Part shown: positions 25,541 through 33,685 of the stretch, piece after piece
How the letters are laid out: each line of letters starts with the position of its first letter
How positions within the stretch are numbered: the first letter of the stretch is position 1
Origin: an uncultured Spirochaetales bacterium
GTDB taxonomy: Bacteria; Spirochaetota; Spirochaetia; Sphaerochaetales; Sphaerochaetaceae
Direction of reading: 5' to 3'
NCBI GenBank assembly: GCA_949289305.1
Contig: CASENB010000021.1
Location: 37,615 to 101,614 of the forward strand
Length of the DNA: 64,000 nucleotides
Notes under the pieces: model-generated
Seen by the model: only the letters and a program-made list of their open reading frames with translations
The model's database searches: none
Told to the model about the DNA's origin: nothing
Program-made: the position numbers and the translations under genes

Positions 25541-27967
25541 TTAGCTAGAAGTGCTTTCATCAGACACCTGTATAATATTTCTTCCCTCATTAACTATTTT
25601 AGAAAATGAGTCCCAATCATTGATCTCATATGCAATAAGATTTATATATTCAGGGTTGTTTAATTGAAAGATTTCGACGTATTTATCATCTTCAACTTTC
25701 GTGATTTTTAATCCTTCTTTGTTTTTAAGATCACATTGTTCGCAAAGCAGGAAAAATTTATGGCGCTCATCTTCATCTTTAGTATGTATTAGACCAAACC
25801 AAATATGATCATCTTTTTTATCATTTGCATACTGCCATATCGTAGGCCATCCTTCATGATATCCAAACAGATTCCAATTTTCTACATTTTCTTTGACCTT
25901 AAAGAGTGCAGCTAATAATTCGATATCAATATATCCTCCGTTGATATTACTCTTGTTTAGAAAATAATGATAACCATTATCCCAATCATGACGAATCCCT
26001 TTCTTCGTATCAGGATAAGCAAAAATTTTTGATTTTTGTTTATCTTGAGCGACATTCTCTTCCGCTCTGTCTTCTATATAAGCAACTTTTGATGCAGCAA
26101 GGCAAAGTCTCCAGAAATCTGGATCTTTTTTATTCCAATCGGAGAACCAATTATCAAACTCTTTTTTTGCTTCTTCTATAATTTTTTCGTTGCCTTCAAG
26201 ACTAAGAGTGTCTCTTATAGCTTTTCTTTCTGCGTTTTCTTTATCATTTTCTAGTAGCGTTAAGAATCTTCTTCTCCAGCTTTCTTTTGTTTGTAGGCGA
26301 TCAATAATACATTCTTTATCTCTTATTCTTGCAAAGTAACATCTCTCTAATTTTCCATCTTTGAACCATTCTTCATTTTTTATATCTTCTTTGTCGTGGG
26401 GAAAAATTGTTTCTACTTTTTCCCAATTACTTTCTAGGTCATTGATTGTGCAAGAAGAGACATAATTATTGAGATTAGAGAAGTTTTCTTCTTTAAATAC
26501 AATGCTTTCTTCCATTAAAAACAATGTGGCAAGAGAGCCTTTTAAATATGCATTCTGTTCTGCTTTAATAATGAAATCAGAGAATTCTTCAGATTTATTT
26601 TTGATGTTTATTTTTAGAACTTCTTCTAAAACAATAACTTCGGGATAAAATCCTTTGATTTTATTGAAGTCTTCTTTTGAATCTTCTTCTAAAGAAAAGT
26701 TATCTTTTATAGCATAGTTAATAAGTGCATCTATTCCTTCTATTCTAGTTGCAAAAGTTTCTGCATTTACGTTATCACACAATGTGTTTAGATTTAGATA
26801 CATATGAATGGTATTTGCCAGCTTATGCTTATTGTTTTCCTTATAAGAGAGTTTTGCTTTTAAAAGCATGTATAAAAGGCATCTGTTATTGTATGTTCTG
26901 CCTGATTGATTATCTGTAAATAACCGTTTTAATTCATTTGAAATGATATTCCAGTCATTGCTATTAATAAATGCTGGGATATTCATTATGTTTTTAGCTT
27001 CTTTTACTAAGGATATAATTTCATCACTACTATTAAGTTCGTTTATTTTAGACTTTATATGTGTGGTATCATATTCAAGATTTGGATCTTTTGAGATGAA
27101 ACAAAGGACATTGTATATTAGGTAAAAAGCATATTTTTCTGTTTCTTTTACATCTTCTATGTTTAGTGTATTACTTGTCTCTCTGAGTTCTATTAATGAA
27201 GTCATCAGTTCATTGTCTAAAAAGTCTTTCCATTGAAGATTAGAAAAATCGTTTAGATTTGTTGGTAATAGTTTTACTAGATCTGCTTTTACAAGATCCC
27301 AATCGGATAGTTGTTCTCCTGTGGAGTTCATCTTAATAAAGACTTTATCTGCATCAAGACCTTTACTTGTTGTATTTTGAAGATTGGAGTTTTCTGAGAA
27401 ATCAAGGAATGGGAATTTAATATCCTCAACATCTATGCTTTCATTTTTTTCTTTAATAGCATCAAGCATAGTGAGAATACCTTTTATGCTTTGATCCATA
27501 TCGTATCGTGGTACGTACCAATTAAAGTCTTTTATCGCATCAGAAATTTTTGAAGATTCATCTCTTAAAGCATTCATTGTTTCTTTGCAAATAAGATGCC
27601 TTAAAAAGTCATTTATATATGGTGTTGATGCATAATTGAAGCGCAATAGGCCATTTTTACGTGCTAAAGATAGAAATTCGCCTTTTGTCTTATCATTCTT
27701 TAGTGCGCTTACAAAATAAATTAGAAATAACGTTGTTAGTCTCTGTTGCCCATCTATTGGAATGAAGTAACCATTTTTAATAAGCCCATATACAGAGCCT
27801 AATTTTTTGTTTTGGCCATCGGCAAATAAGAAATTTAAAAATGAAGAGCGAACATTTTTTTCACTTTCTCTTCCCTGTGCATACGGTCTTTGTATGCTTG
27901 GAATAAGAATAGAGTACTCTCTTAGAATTCGTTTTATATCATAAAAGTCTTTATTTTCATTACTCAT
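25541..27967 (-). CDS. Large DUF262 protein without HNH domain
   Basis: 808 residues. The N-terminal DUF262 (ParB/Srx-like NTPase) core is clear: IPSIQRPYAQGR (22-33) and the hallmark DGQQRLTT (72-79). The remaining 700 residues are helical and charged; I see no DUF1524-type HNH motif, unlike its partner. The last 170 residues include a compact region (YHYFLNKSNINGGYIDIELL, GYHEGWPTIWQYA) of unknown fold. An AAGGGA site precedes the ATG, ten bases after the partner's stop. DUF262 proteins include GmrS and related modified-DNA restriction subunits, so a nucleotide-dependent sensing role is plausible. Terminal gene of the four-gene unit. Confidence 0.78.
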   Translation of the reverse strand: MSNENKDFYDIKRILREYSILIPSIQRPYAQGRESEKNVRSSFLNFLFADGQNKKLGSVYGLIKNGYFIPIDGQQRLTTLFLIYFVSALKNDKTKGEFLSLARKNGLLRFNYASTPYINDFLRHLICKETMNALRDESSKISDAIKDFNWYVPRYDMDQSIKGILTMLDAIKEKNESIDVEDIKFPFLDFSENSNLQNTTSKGLDADKVFIKMNSTGEQLSDWDLVKADLVKLLPTNLNDFSNLQWKDFLDNELMTSLIELRETSNTLNIEDVKETEKYAFYLIYNVLCFISKDPNLEYDTTHIKSKINELNSSDEIISLVKEAKNIMNIPAFINSNDWNIISNELKRLFTDNQSGRTYNNRCLLYMLLKAKLSYKENNKHKLANTIHMYLNLNTLCDNVNAETFATRIEGIDALINYAIKDNFSLEEDSKEDFNKIKGFYPEVIVLEEVLKINIKNKSEEFSDFIIKAEQNAYLKGSLATLFLMEESIVFKEENFSNLNNYVSSCTINDLESNWEKVETIFPHDKEDIKNEEWFKDGKLERCYFARIRDKECIIDRLQTKESWRRRFLTLLENDKENAERKAIRDTLSLEGNEKIIEEAKKEFDNWFSDWNKKDPDFWRLCLAASKVAYIEDRAEENVAQDKQKSKIFAYPDTKKGIRHDWDNGYHYFLNKSNINGGYIDIELLAALFKVKENVENWNLFGYHEGWPTIWQYANDKKDDHIWFGLIHTKDEDERHKFFLLCEQCDLKNKEGLKITKVEDDKYVEIFQLNNPEYINLIAYEINDWDSFSKIVNEGRNIIQVSDESTSS

Positions 27968-27977
27968 TGTTTTTCCC

Positions 27978-29765
27978 TTAATTATTGTTTTTTAAAGCTT
28001 TATCAACAGTGGTTCTTATATCATCCTTATATGCATTTGCATCATCATCGGTCCAAGAAAGAGGTTTTAATAATCCTTTTCCTCCATAGTTTTTCATAAA
28101 CACATTTAGAGTACATGGTGGAATATAATTCTTTTGTTCTTTTGCCTCTTTCCAGATAGTTTCCCTTTTTAATATGAAAGGAGCATTTTTATATTCTCTA
28201 TTTGTATGACTATTAAGAAGTACAAGATTTCCGACGAAATTCGTATATTCAAAAGAGTTTATTTCTTCATTGAAATAGTCTTTTAGAGCTTTTATTTTCT
28301 CTTCTTTCAATATTTCATTTCCATTAATAAGCAGAGTAAATAATTCATTGATTGCTATATTTTCATCATCTTTATTTGTCAGTTTTTTAATGGATGCTTT
28401 TAATTGTTCATCTTTTTCTAAAGGCGTTTGAGGATTTACGTGTTCAATATCAAAAGATTCATTCATTCTTTCAAAAGGGAATCGTATTTTACTGTTGTAA
28501 GATGAAAATACATTATGAGCGTAAAGAATTTTTATTATTTTCTTTTTGTGGTCTTTGTTATCAAAAGAGAGTGTTTTAATCTCTTCTGTTTTTATTTCTT
28601 CGCGAAGCCTTTTCTTTAGATCTGAAAGAAATTGTTTTTTCCCGTTTTTAAAAGAAGGTTCATATATTTCTATTTTGTTGTCAGTAGAAGAGCCTATTAT
28701 ATCTTTTAGCGTATATTTTTCATTTCTGCTACAGAGCATTAAGAGTCCAAAGTAATGGAATAAAGCGAAATTACTATAGATCGAGATAAGAAAATCTACA
28801 GTCTTATCCATTGCGTTTACTACTTCTCTTATTTTGTTAATATCGATAGATGTGGTAATGAAGTTAATAAATTTACGAAATGCCGCATCATTTCTTTTTT
28901 GAAGGTCTTCTGATGATACATTAAATGCTGTACAAAGTATAAAGTCTATTCTTGTGTCTTTAAATCTTTCTGCTATATCTGGATCGAATAGGGTAATATA
29001 AGTCCAAAACTTATCATCGAATAAGGTCTCATTGATTTTATTCCAAACTGTGTTAACGTATTCTTCTTCAAGGTACATTATTGCATAGGCTTTAACGAGT
29101 TCTGCGCTTGTAAGTCTAATCTTTCCTGAGTTTACAGCTTGAAATAGATTAATTGCGTTTTCTTCTCTTTCATTTTTTCCCCATGAGTGCTCTTCCCAAA
29201 CGAAAAATACTGATTTAATTTTATCTCTAAGAGCTTTCTTACTATAAATTTCAAGATTTGAAAAAGCCTTTAGCAAGATTTCTTTCGATACTTTGTCATC
29301 GTCATTACTATCTATTTCATATTTCTTTATTATTTCTTCTATCTGTTTGTTTAGTTGTTTTTCTGATATGACGTGTTTTTCTAAAAAAGATTTGACGTCC
29401 TCTTTAAATACTTTGTCAAATGCATTTTCTTCTAGTTTATTTTCATCCCTTTTTAGCTGCATTGGGATAGTAGTTTTTTCATCACATGCTTCTAAGATGG
29501 CATTAATGGTTGTCAGACGTTGCTGTCCGTCAATAATTTCATATTCTTTATCTGACTCTTTATCTGAAATCTTAGAAACTATTAACGGTTGGAGAAAATA
29601 TTTTCCTTTTTCGCTCATTATGTCTTTGATCAAAGTTTTAACGTTCTCTGAAGTCCAACGATATCCCCTCTGGTAAAAAGGGATTTGAAATGATAAGCCT
29701 TCATCAAGGATATCTTTTACAGATTTTAAATCTATACTCTTTTCTTTAGAATTTGAATCGGCCAT
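27978..29765 (-). CDS. DUF262-DUF1524 (HNH) protein, GmrSD-like
   Basis: 595 residues combining both halves of a GmrSD-type enzyme. DUF262 is at the N-terminus (IPFYQRGYRW at 28-37, DGQQRLTT at 79-86). DUF1524 with an HNH fold is at the C-terminus (FDIEHVNPQTP near 438; VGNLVLLNSHTNREYKNAPF near 507-526). GmrSD enzymes cut modified phage DNA with NTP hydrolysis. AAGGAG precedes the ATG, 35 bases after the ankyrin gene. The adjacent second DUF262 protein suggests the two form one complex. Target and modification dependence are unknown. Confidence 0.85.
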   Translation of the reverse strand: MADSNSKEKSIDLKSVKDILDEGLSFQIPFYQRGYRWTSENVKTLIKDIMSEKGKYFLQPLIVSKISDKESDKEYEIIDGQQRLTTINAILEACDEKTTIPMQLKRDENKLEENAFDKVFKEDVKSFLEKHVISEKQLNKQIEEIIKKYEIDSNDDDKVSKEILLKAFSNLEIYSKKALRDKIKSVFFVWEEHSWGKNEREENAINLFQAVNSGKIRLTSAELVKAYAIMYLEEEYVNTVWNKINETLFDDKFWTYITLFDPDIAERFKDTRIDFILCTAFNVSSEDLQKRNDAAFRKFINFITTSIDINKIREVVNAMDKTVDFLISIYSNFALFHYFGLLMLCSRNEKYTLKDIIGSSTDNKIEIYEPSFKNGKKQFLSDLKKRLREEIKTEEIKTLSFDNKDHKKKIIKILYAHNVFSSYNSKIRFPFERMNESFDIEHVNPQTPLEKDEQLKASIKKLTNKDDENIAINELFTLLINGNEILKEEKIKALKDYFNEEINSFEYTNFVGNLVLLNSHTNREYKNAPFILKRETIWKEAKEQKNYIPPCTLNVFMKNYGGKGLLKPLSWTDDDANAYKDDIRTTVDKALKNNN

Positions 29766-29800
29766 AAAGTCTCCTTTTCCTTATTAGTTTATTGTAATTC

Positions 29801-31810
29801 TCAATCTAACTCATTAAATAATTTCATGAGTTCTCTTTTTGTTGTTTGAGCGTTAATCTCAGCTGCCTTAGTTTTTATATATTCCATATCCTCTTTAAGG
29901 ACGAATTTGTTTCTCATTAGCGCTCTGATTGCGTACATGTTCATGTAATCAAAAGCTATCATTATAGGAGTTTTGCCGTCGTTGTTACGATTTATAAAAA
30001 TTTCTTTGTTTTCGATTCTATTAATTAAGAGCGTCCATATATCATATGTGATATGAAATAGACGTGCTGCGATATTTGCAATACTGTCGCCATTAGCATT
30101 TAGTAAGGTAACATCTGCGCCGTTATCTAAAAGCCATATAAGTTTTTCTTTCGTAAAGTCAGGAGTCCTTATCGCTTCAAATAGAGCAGTCTCTCTGTTT
30201 TCTCCTTTTTGGTTAATGTCATATCCAGAAGAGAGTAGGGCAGAATATAAGGATGGAAGGGGTTTTTCATTATGCATTGAAAGACTGAATGCAGTCATCC
30301 CATAAGTAGAAATCGCATCTTTAGTAAGGCGATCGTTTCTTTCTTTTAACAGTTTTAAGATTTTATCGACATCCTCTGTGATATCATAACTATCTAAAAG
30401 AGAGAACAGTTTATGATCTTCCCTTGTCTCAAGTTTTGGTATAGCTTTCTCTATTTTCTCTTCTCTTATCTTGGGAATTTTAGCTCCTCTTTCTGTTAAC
30501 ATTATTCTAAAGCTTCCATCTGTGGCTAAAGATAGTGCGTTGTTTCCTTCTTCATCTATGAAATTAATATCAGGAGTGCGATCTAATATTTTCTTAAAGA
30601 GGCCTTCAAGGCATCTGTAAGTTCCAAGGTGCTGAGCTGCAAAAAATAATAGTGTTGACCCATCAGAATCTCTATATGTAAATAGTTCTTCAGGAAGATA
30701 GGGGCTCATTTCATCAAACTGTTTTACTCTCACCTGATCTAATTCTTCTACTGTTTCATCAGAGAACGTATCGTGCGTGCTTATATAATCAGGGCCTAAA
30801 ATATGATCAAAATGAGTACTATAATCAATAAATGTTTTCATAAAAGAAAAGAGTTCTGATATCGTTGCCTTATATCCGTTTTTCATAAGGCAAGTAAATA
30901 TTCTTGTTAACTTTATATCGTCATAAAGTTCATAGGAAAGTCTTTCAAGCCCCCAAAGAAAATCATATCTTCTCTTCTTTGTTTGTAGTTTAAAGCCTTT
31001 CTTTACTAAGAATTCTATTACTTCATCATTTGCACTATTTAAGCATGCTAAAGTGAGGATTGTATCTTGAGTTCTATAGTTTTCAAAAATATAGTTTTTA
31101 GGATCATCTATAGAATTAACTAAGATTTCGATATCGTCTTTTGTGACAGTATTGTCGAATCCTTCATATACAAGAGAGTTTAAAAACTGTTTGTCTAATG
31201 TCTTTACATCTGTATTTCTAAGAGTGAAAGATAGTAATGACTGACACGCTAATTCGTCTTTCTTTATCGATTCTTCAGTTAAAACAACTGGCTTATAACT
31301 TTTGTATTGATTTATTTTTTCCTTTTTATCGATAAGAAGAAAGTGGATTCTGCTTTTCTTTCTTCCTTCTATGATTATTTCCTTTATTTCATCTTCTTTT
31401 AGACTTTCTATGTCGATAATGAAGATCGCATCCTTTTTAGATAGAATGTGGTATTTTATGTATATTAATCCATCTTCAGGCCTGAGGGCATATTCATATG
31501 AGTGTAAGAACGCCGTATCTTTTTTTAGTTCTTCATTTCTCGTTATTAGGTAATAGCTATCGTAATCAAGGATGGTGGAACATTTATAGCAAAGCATTGC
31601 AGATATTGGATTGTCACATAAATAGACTTCTGCCTTATCTTTGTTTTCTGTAAGTTCTTTTCCTTCATTTCTGGCATTAAGTTCTATCTTTTTTCTTTCG
31701 AATTCTATAAGAACATTTATTTTTCCATTTTCCTCTATAAGAACAAAAGATGGATCTTGAAAAGAGAAATTAGAAAAGATGTTTCTTCCTTCAGTTTTGT
31801 ATATATCCAT
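29801..31810 (-). CDS. Ankyrin-repeat protein of putative defence operon
   Basis: 669 residues. The first 200 are a non-repeat alpha/beta region with no match that I recognise. Residues about 235-460 and 480-650 carry ankyrin-type repeats (for example TILTLACLNSANDEVIEFLVKKG, GSTLLFFAAQHLGTYRCLEGLF, ETALFEAIRTPDFTKEKLIWLLDNGADV, GDSIANIAARL). No signal peptide or transmembrane helix is seen, so it is cytoplasmic. It sits between a WYL regulator and two DUF262 genes, with an operator copy and a hairpin directly upstream. A sensor or adaptor role is inferred from context; ankyrin repeats only show protein binding. Confidence 0.7.
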   Translation of the reverse strand: MDIYKTEGRNIFSNFSFQDPSFVLIEENGKINVLIEFERKKIELNARNEGKELTENKDKAEVYLCDNPISAMLCYKCSTILDYDSYYLITRNEELKKDTAFLHSYEYALRPEDGLIYIKYHILSKKDAIFIIDIESLKEDEIKEIIIEGRKKSRIHFLLIDKKEKINQYKSYKPVVLTEESIKKDELACQSLLSFTLRNTDVKTLDKQFLNSLVYEGFDNTVTKDDIEILVNSIDDPKNYIFENYRTQDTILTLACLNSANDEVIEFLVKKGFKLQTKKRRYDFLWGLERLSYELYDDIKLTRIFTCLMKNGYKATISELFSFMKTFIDYSTHFDHILGPDYISTHDTFSDETVEELDQVRVKQFDEMSPYLPEELFTYRDSDGSTLLFFAAQHLGTYRCLEGLFKKILDRTPDINFIDEEGNNALSLATDGSFRIMLTERGAKIPKIREEKIEKAIPKLETREDHKLFSLLDSYDITEDVDKILKLLKERNDRLTKDAISTYGMTAFSLSMHNEKPLPSLYSALLSSGYDINQKGENRETALFEAIRTPDFTKEKLIWLLDNGADVTLLNANGDSIANIAARLFHITYDIWTLLINRIENKEIFINRNNDGKTPIMIAFDYMNMYAIRALMRNKFVLKEDMEYIKTKAAEINAQTTKRELMKLFNELD

Positions 31811-31814
31811 AGCA

Positions 31815-31835
31815 ATCTCCTTTTCTTTAGGAGAT
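31815..31835 (-). promoter_or_regulatory. Hairpin enclosing the ribosome site of the ankyrin gene
   Basis: ATCTCCT (minus 31835-31829) pairs perfectly with AGGAGAT (31821-31815) across a seven-base loop. The second arm contains the AAGGAG ribosome site four bases before the start codon region, so the folded RNA would hide it. This suggests translational control or damping of leaky expression. Confidence 0.5.
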
Positions 31836-31844
31836 CACAGTTTA

Positions 31845-31862
31845 TGTACATATTATTGTACA
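31845..31862. promoter_or_regulatory. 18-bp palindromic operator, copy 1
   Basis: TGTACATATTATTGTACA: arms TGTACA/TGTACA with a six-base spacer, between the WYL regulator stop and the ankyrin gene start. It is identical (inverted) to the copy at 32872-32889. It overlaps TACAAT/TAATAT sequences that could be a -10 box for the ankyrin gene. Confidence 0.7.
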
Positions 31863-31864
31863 GA

Positions 31865-32860
31865 TTAATTATATTGTTCTCTCATTGCATCAAGTTCCTG
31901 CTTTACATACTCCTTAACACCTTCTGGTTCAATTATTTTCGCTTTTCTTCCCATGGAGAGTACCCACTTTGTAAGGCCATAAAGACTTTTTGTCGTTAGG
32001 CAAAATAGATAAGATCCATCATCTTGCAATGAAAAGCTTACGCTTTTAGGCCATGCTCTTTGTACTTCATACCATGCCTGTTCATTATCTATTAATACAG
32101 ATACTTTCATCTCTTCTTCAGTCTGGTAAAATGGGAACGGATCTTCTCTATATTCAGCAAAGGCATTACTTATGGGATATTTTTCTTTTCTAATCTTTTG
32201 TATTTCGATAATACGTTGGAGCGCTAGCATTTGAAACGAACCATAATTATTATATACAAGAGCATATATAGCGCCGTCTATCGTAACGACTTTTTCTGGG
32301 TAGATATCATATTCTACTATTCTTTCACTTTGAACGCTTTCGTATCTTAAATGGCACTTTATCTTCTCGCTTGATGCTTCTAGTAGTGTTAGTAGGGTAT
32401 CGAAATACTCCGAACCGATATTAAAATATGATCCGCTCTGGCTTAACTGTGGATTGAAATTGTCTTTCTTTGATGATAGCACCATTTTTAGTCGGGATAG
32501 AAATGACTTTCCAGACATATTCATAAGAGGGGTAGAGGAAGAGACCGTTTCAAATATGAAATTTAGAAATCTTATGTCATCTTGAGAGAGTGCGGAATCT
32601 AAAAGATTTCTTTTCCATTTTGTAGCATTTTCGCTGCTGATTTTATAGACGGTCATTTTTGCATTTTTACTGCTTTTGTCTTGGTAGAGTGCAAAACCCA
32701 TCTCTTCTAGTGTTTCAATTACATTGAACGCTGAAGATCTGTTTTTAGCTCCTATTTCTTTCATGATCTCATAGATCGTACATCCTTCATTTCCGCTTTC
32801 AATAATAAGTGCAGCAGTATCTAGCAGTTTTGCATACCTAGCTTTTAAATCAAGTGCCAT
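31865..32860 (-). CDS. WYL-domain transcriptional regulator
   Basis: 331 residues from MALDLKARY; AAAGGAGGG upstream fixes this start rather than the ORF's earlier ATG. An N-terminal winged HTH (about 1-75, with TIYEIMKEIGAKNRSSAFNVIETLEEMGF) precedes a WYL sensor domain (about 155-225: KCHLRYESVQSERIVEYDIYPEKVV, IYALVYNN, LALQRIIEI) and the WCX-like C-terminus. WYL regulators commonly repress phage-defence operons (BrxR, CapW). Identical palindromes lie before this gene and before the ankyrin gene, fitting a repressor that controls itself and the downstream operon. Ligand unknown. Confidence 0.82.
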   Translation of the reverse strand: MALDLKARYAKLLDTAALIIESGNEGCTIYEIMKEIGAKNRSSAFNVIETLEEMGFALYQDKSSKNAKMTVYKISSENATKWKRNLLDSALSQDDIRFLNFIFETVSSSTPLMNMSGKSFLSRLKMVLSSKKDNFNPQLSQSGSYFNIGSEYFDTLLTLLEASSEKIKCHLRYESVQSERIVEYDIYPEKVVTIDGAIYALVYNNYGSFQMLALQRIIEIQKIRKEKYPISNAFAEYREDPFPFYQTEEEMKVSVLIDNEQAWYEVQRAWPKSVSFSLQDDGSYLFCLTTKSLYGLTKWVLSMGRKAKIIEPEGVKEYVKQELDAMREQYN

Positions 32861-32871
32861 ACGCCCTCCTT

Positions 32872-32889
32872 TGTACAATAATATGTACA
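32872..32889. promoter_or_regulatory. 18-bp palindromic operator, copy 2
   Basis: TGTACAATAATATGTACA directly abuts the AAAGGAGG ribosome site of the WYL regulator, so bound protein would block its transcription. It is the exact reverse complement of copy 1. Further weaker inverted repeats lie at 32919-32933 (TGTAA-GACAG-TTACA) and 32948-32965 (TGTACA-AGAAAA-TGAACA). Confidence 0.7.
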
Positions 32890-33022
32890 CTTATTATTAG
32901 ATAATAACACATAAATATTGTAAGACAGTTACATAATACAAACTTGCTGTACAAGAAAATGAACAGTAAAATCTTTTAAGTTATATCTTCTTATGATTTT
33001 TCAATCTTGGTATCTTTTTGTT

Positions 33023-33685
33023 ATGAAGACTATTGCTCGTATTTATAACGGTTACTCAAGCAAGTTTGGAATTCCTAGACAAAGCGGACTTGTAAATGTG
33101 AAGTCAAAGATCATTTTTGAAAAACCTTTTAGATCAATAGATGCCATAAAAGGTCTTGAGGGTTTTGATTATCTGTGGTTGCTTTGGCTTTCTGAGGATT
33201 CATATAATCTTACTGTACGCCCTCCGCGCCTTGGAGGGAATACCCGTCTTGGAGTGTTTGCAACGAGATCTCCAAAAAGACCGAATGGTATTTCCATGTC
33301 TTCTGTAAGGCTTGAAAAAATAGTAATGGGTGAAGAAGACTCTCCATATCTGATCGTGTCGGGCGCAGATCTTCTTAATGGTACAGAGATAATAGACATT
33401 AAACCCTATCTTGCATATACAGATAGTCACCCTGATGCGAAAAGCGGATTTACTCAAAATAGTGTAAAAGAACCTTTGAAAGTACACTTTCCTGATGGTA
33501 TTAATATCGACAGCTCAGTACGCTCTGAGATAGAGGAGCTTTTAAAATTAGATCCTCGTCCTGGTTTTCATCATGATAACTCTAGAATCTATGTTCTTAC
33601 ATATATGGGTTATGAAGTGAAGTTCAGGGTTGAAGAAAATAACCTATTTGTCCTTTCTATTTCGCTATCGAACTTTTTAAAATAG
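33023..33685 (+). CDS. trmO: tRNA (N6-threonylcarbamoyladenosine-37)-methyltransferase, TrmO family
   Basis: 220-residue TsaA/TrmO-like protein that N6-methylates t6A37 of some tRNAs using SAM. The beta-barrel core shows SKFGIPRQSGL, the hallmark RPPRLGGNTRLGVFATRSPKRPNGIS and LNGTEIIDIKPYLAY, followed by the C-terminal LDPRPGFHHDNSRIYVL. I start at MKTIARIYNGY (33023), which follows TATCTT by six bases; ten upstream residues are not conserved. The 3' end overlaps the convergent helicase remnant by 76 bases. Confidence 0.9.
   Translation: MKTIARIYNGYSSKFGIPRQSGLVNVKSKIIFEKPFRSIDAIKGLEGFDYLWLLWLSEDSYNLTVRPPRLGGNTRLGVFATRSPKRPNGISMSSVRLEKIVMGEEDSPYLIVSGADLLNGTEIIDIKPYLAYTDSHPDAKSGFTQNSVKEPLKVHFPDGINIDSSVRSEIEELLKLDPRPGFHHDNSRIYVLTYMGYEVKFRVEENNLFVLSISLSNFLK

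Noticed and set aside
33200..33487. Minus-strand ORF of 95 codons inside trmO
   Set aside because: It is a shadow of the strongly conserved trmO frame, has no ribosome site and no family resemblance.
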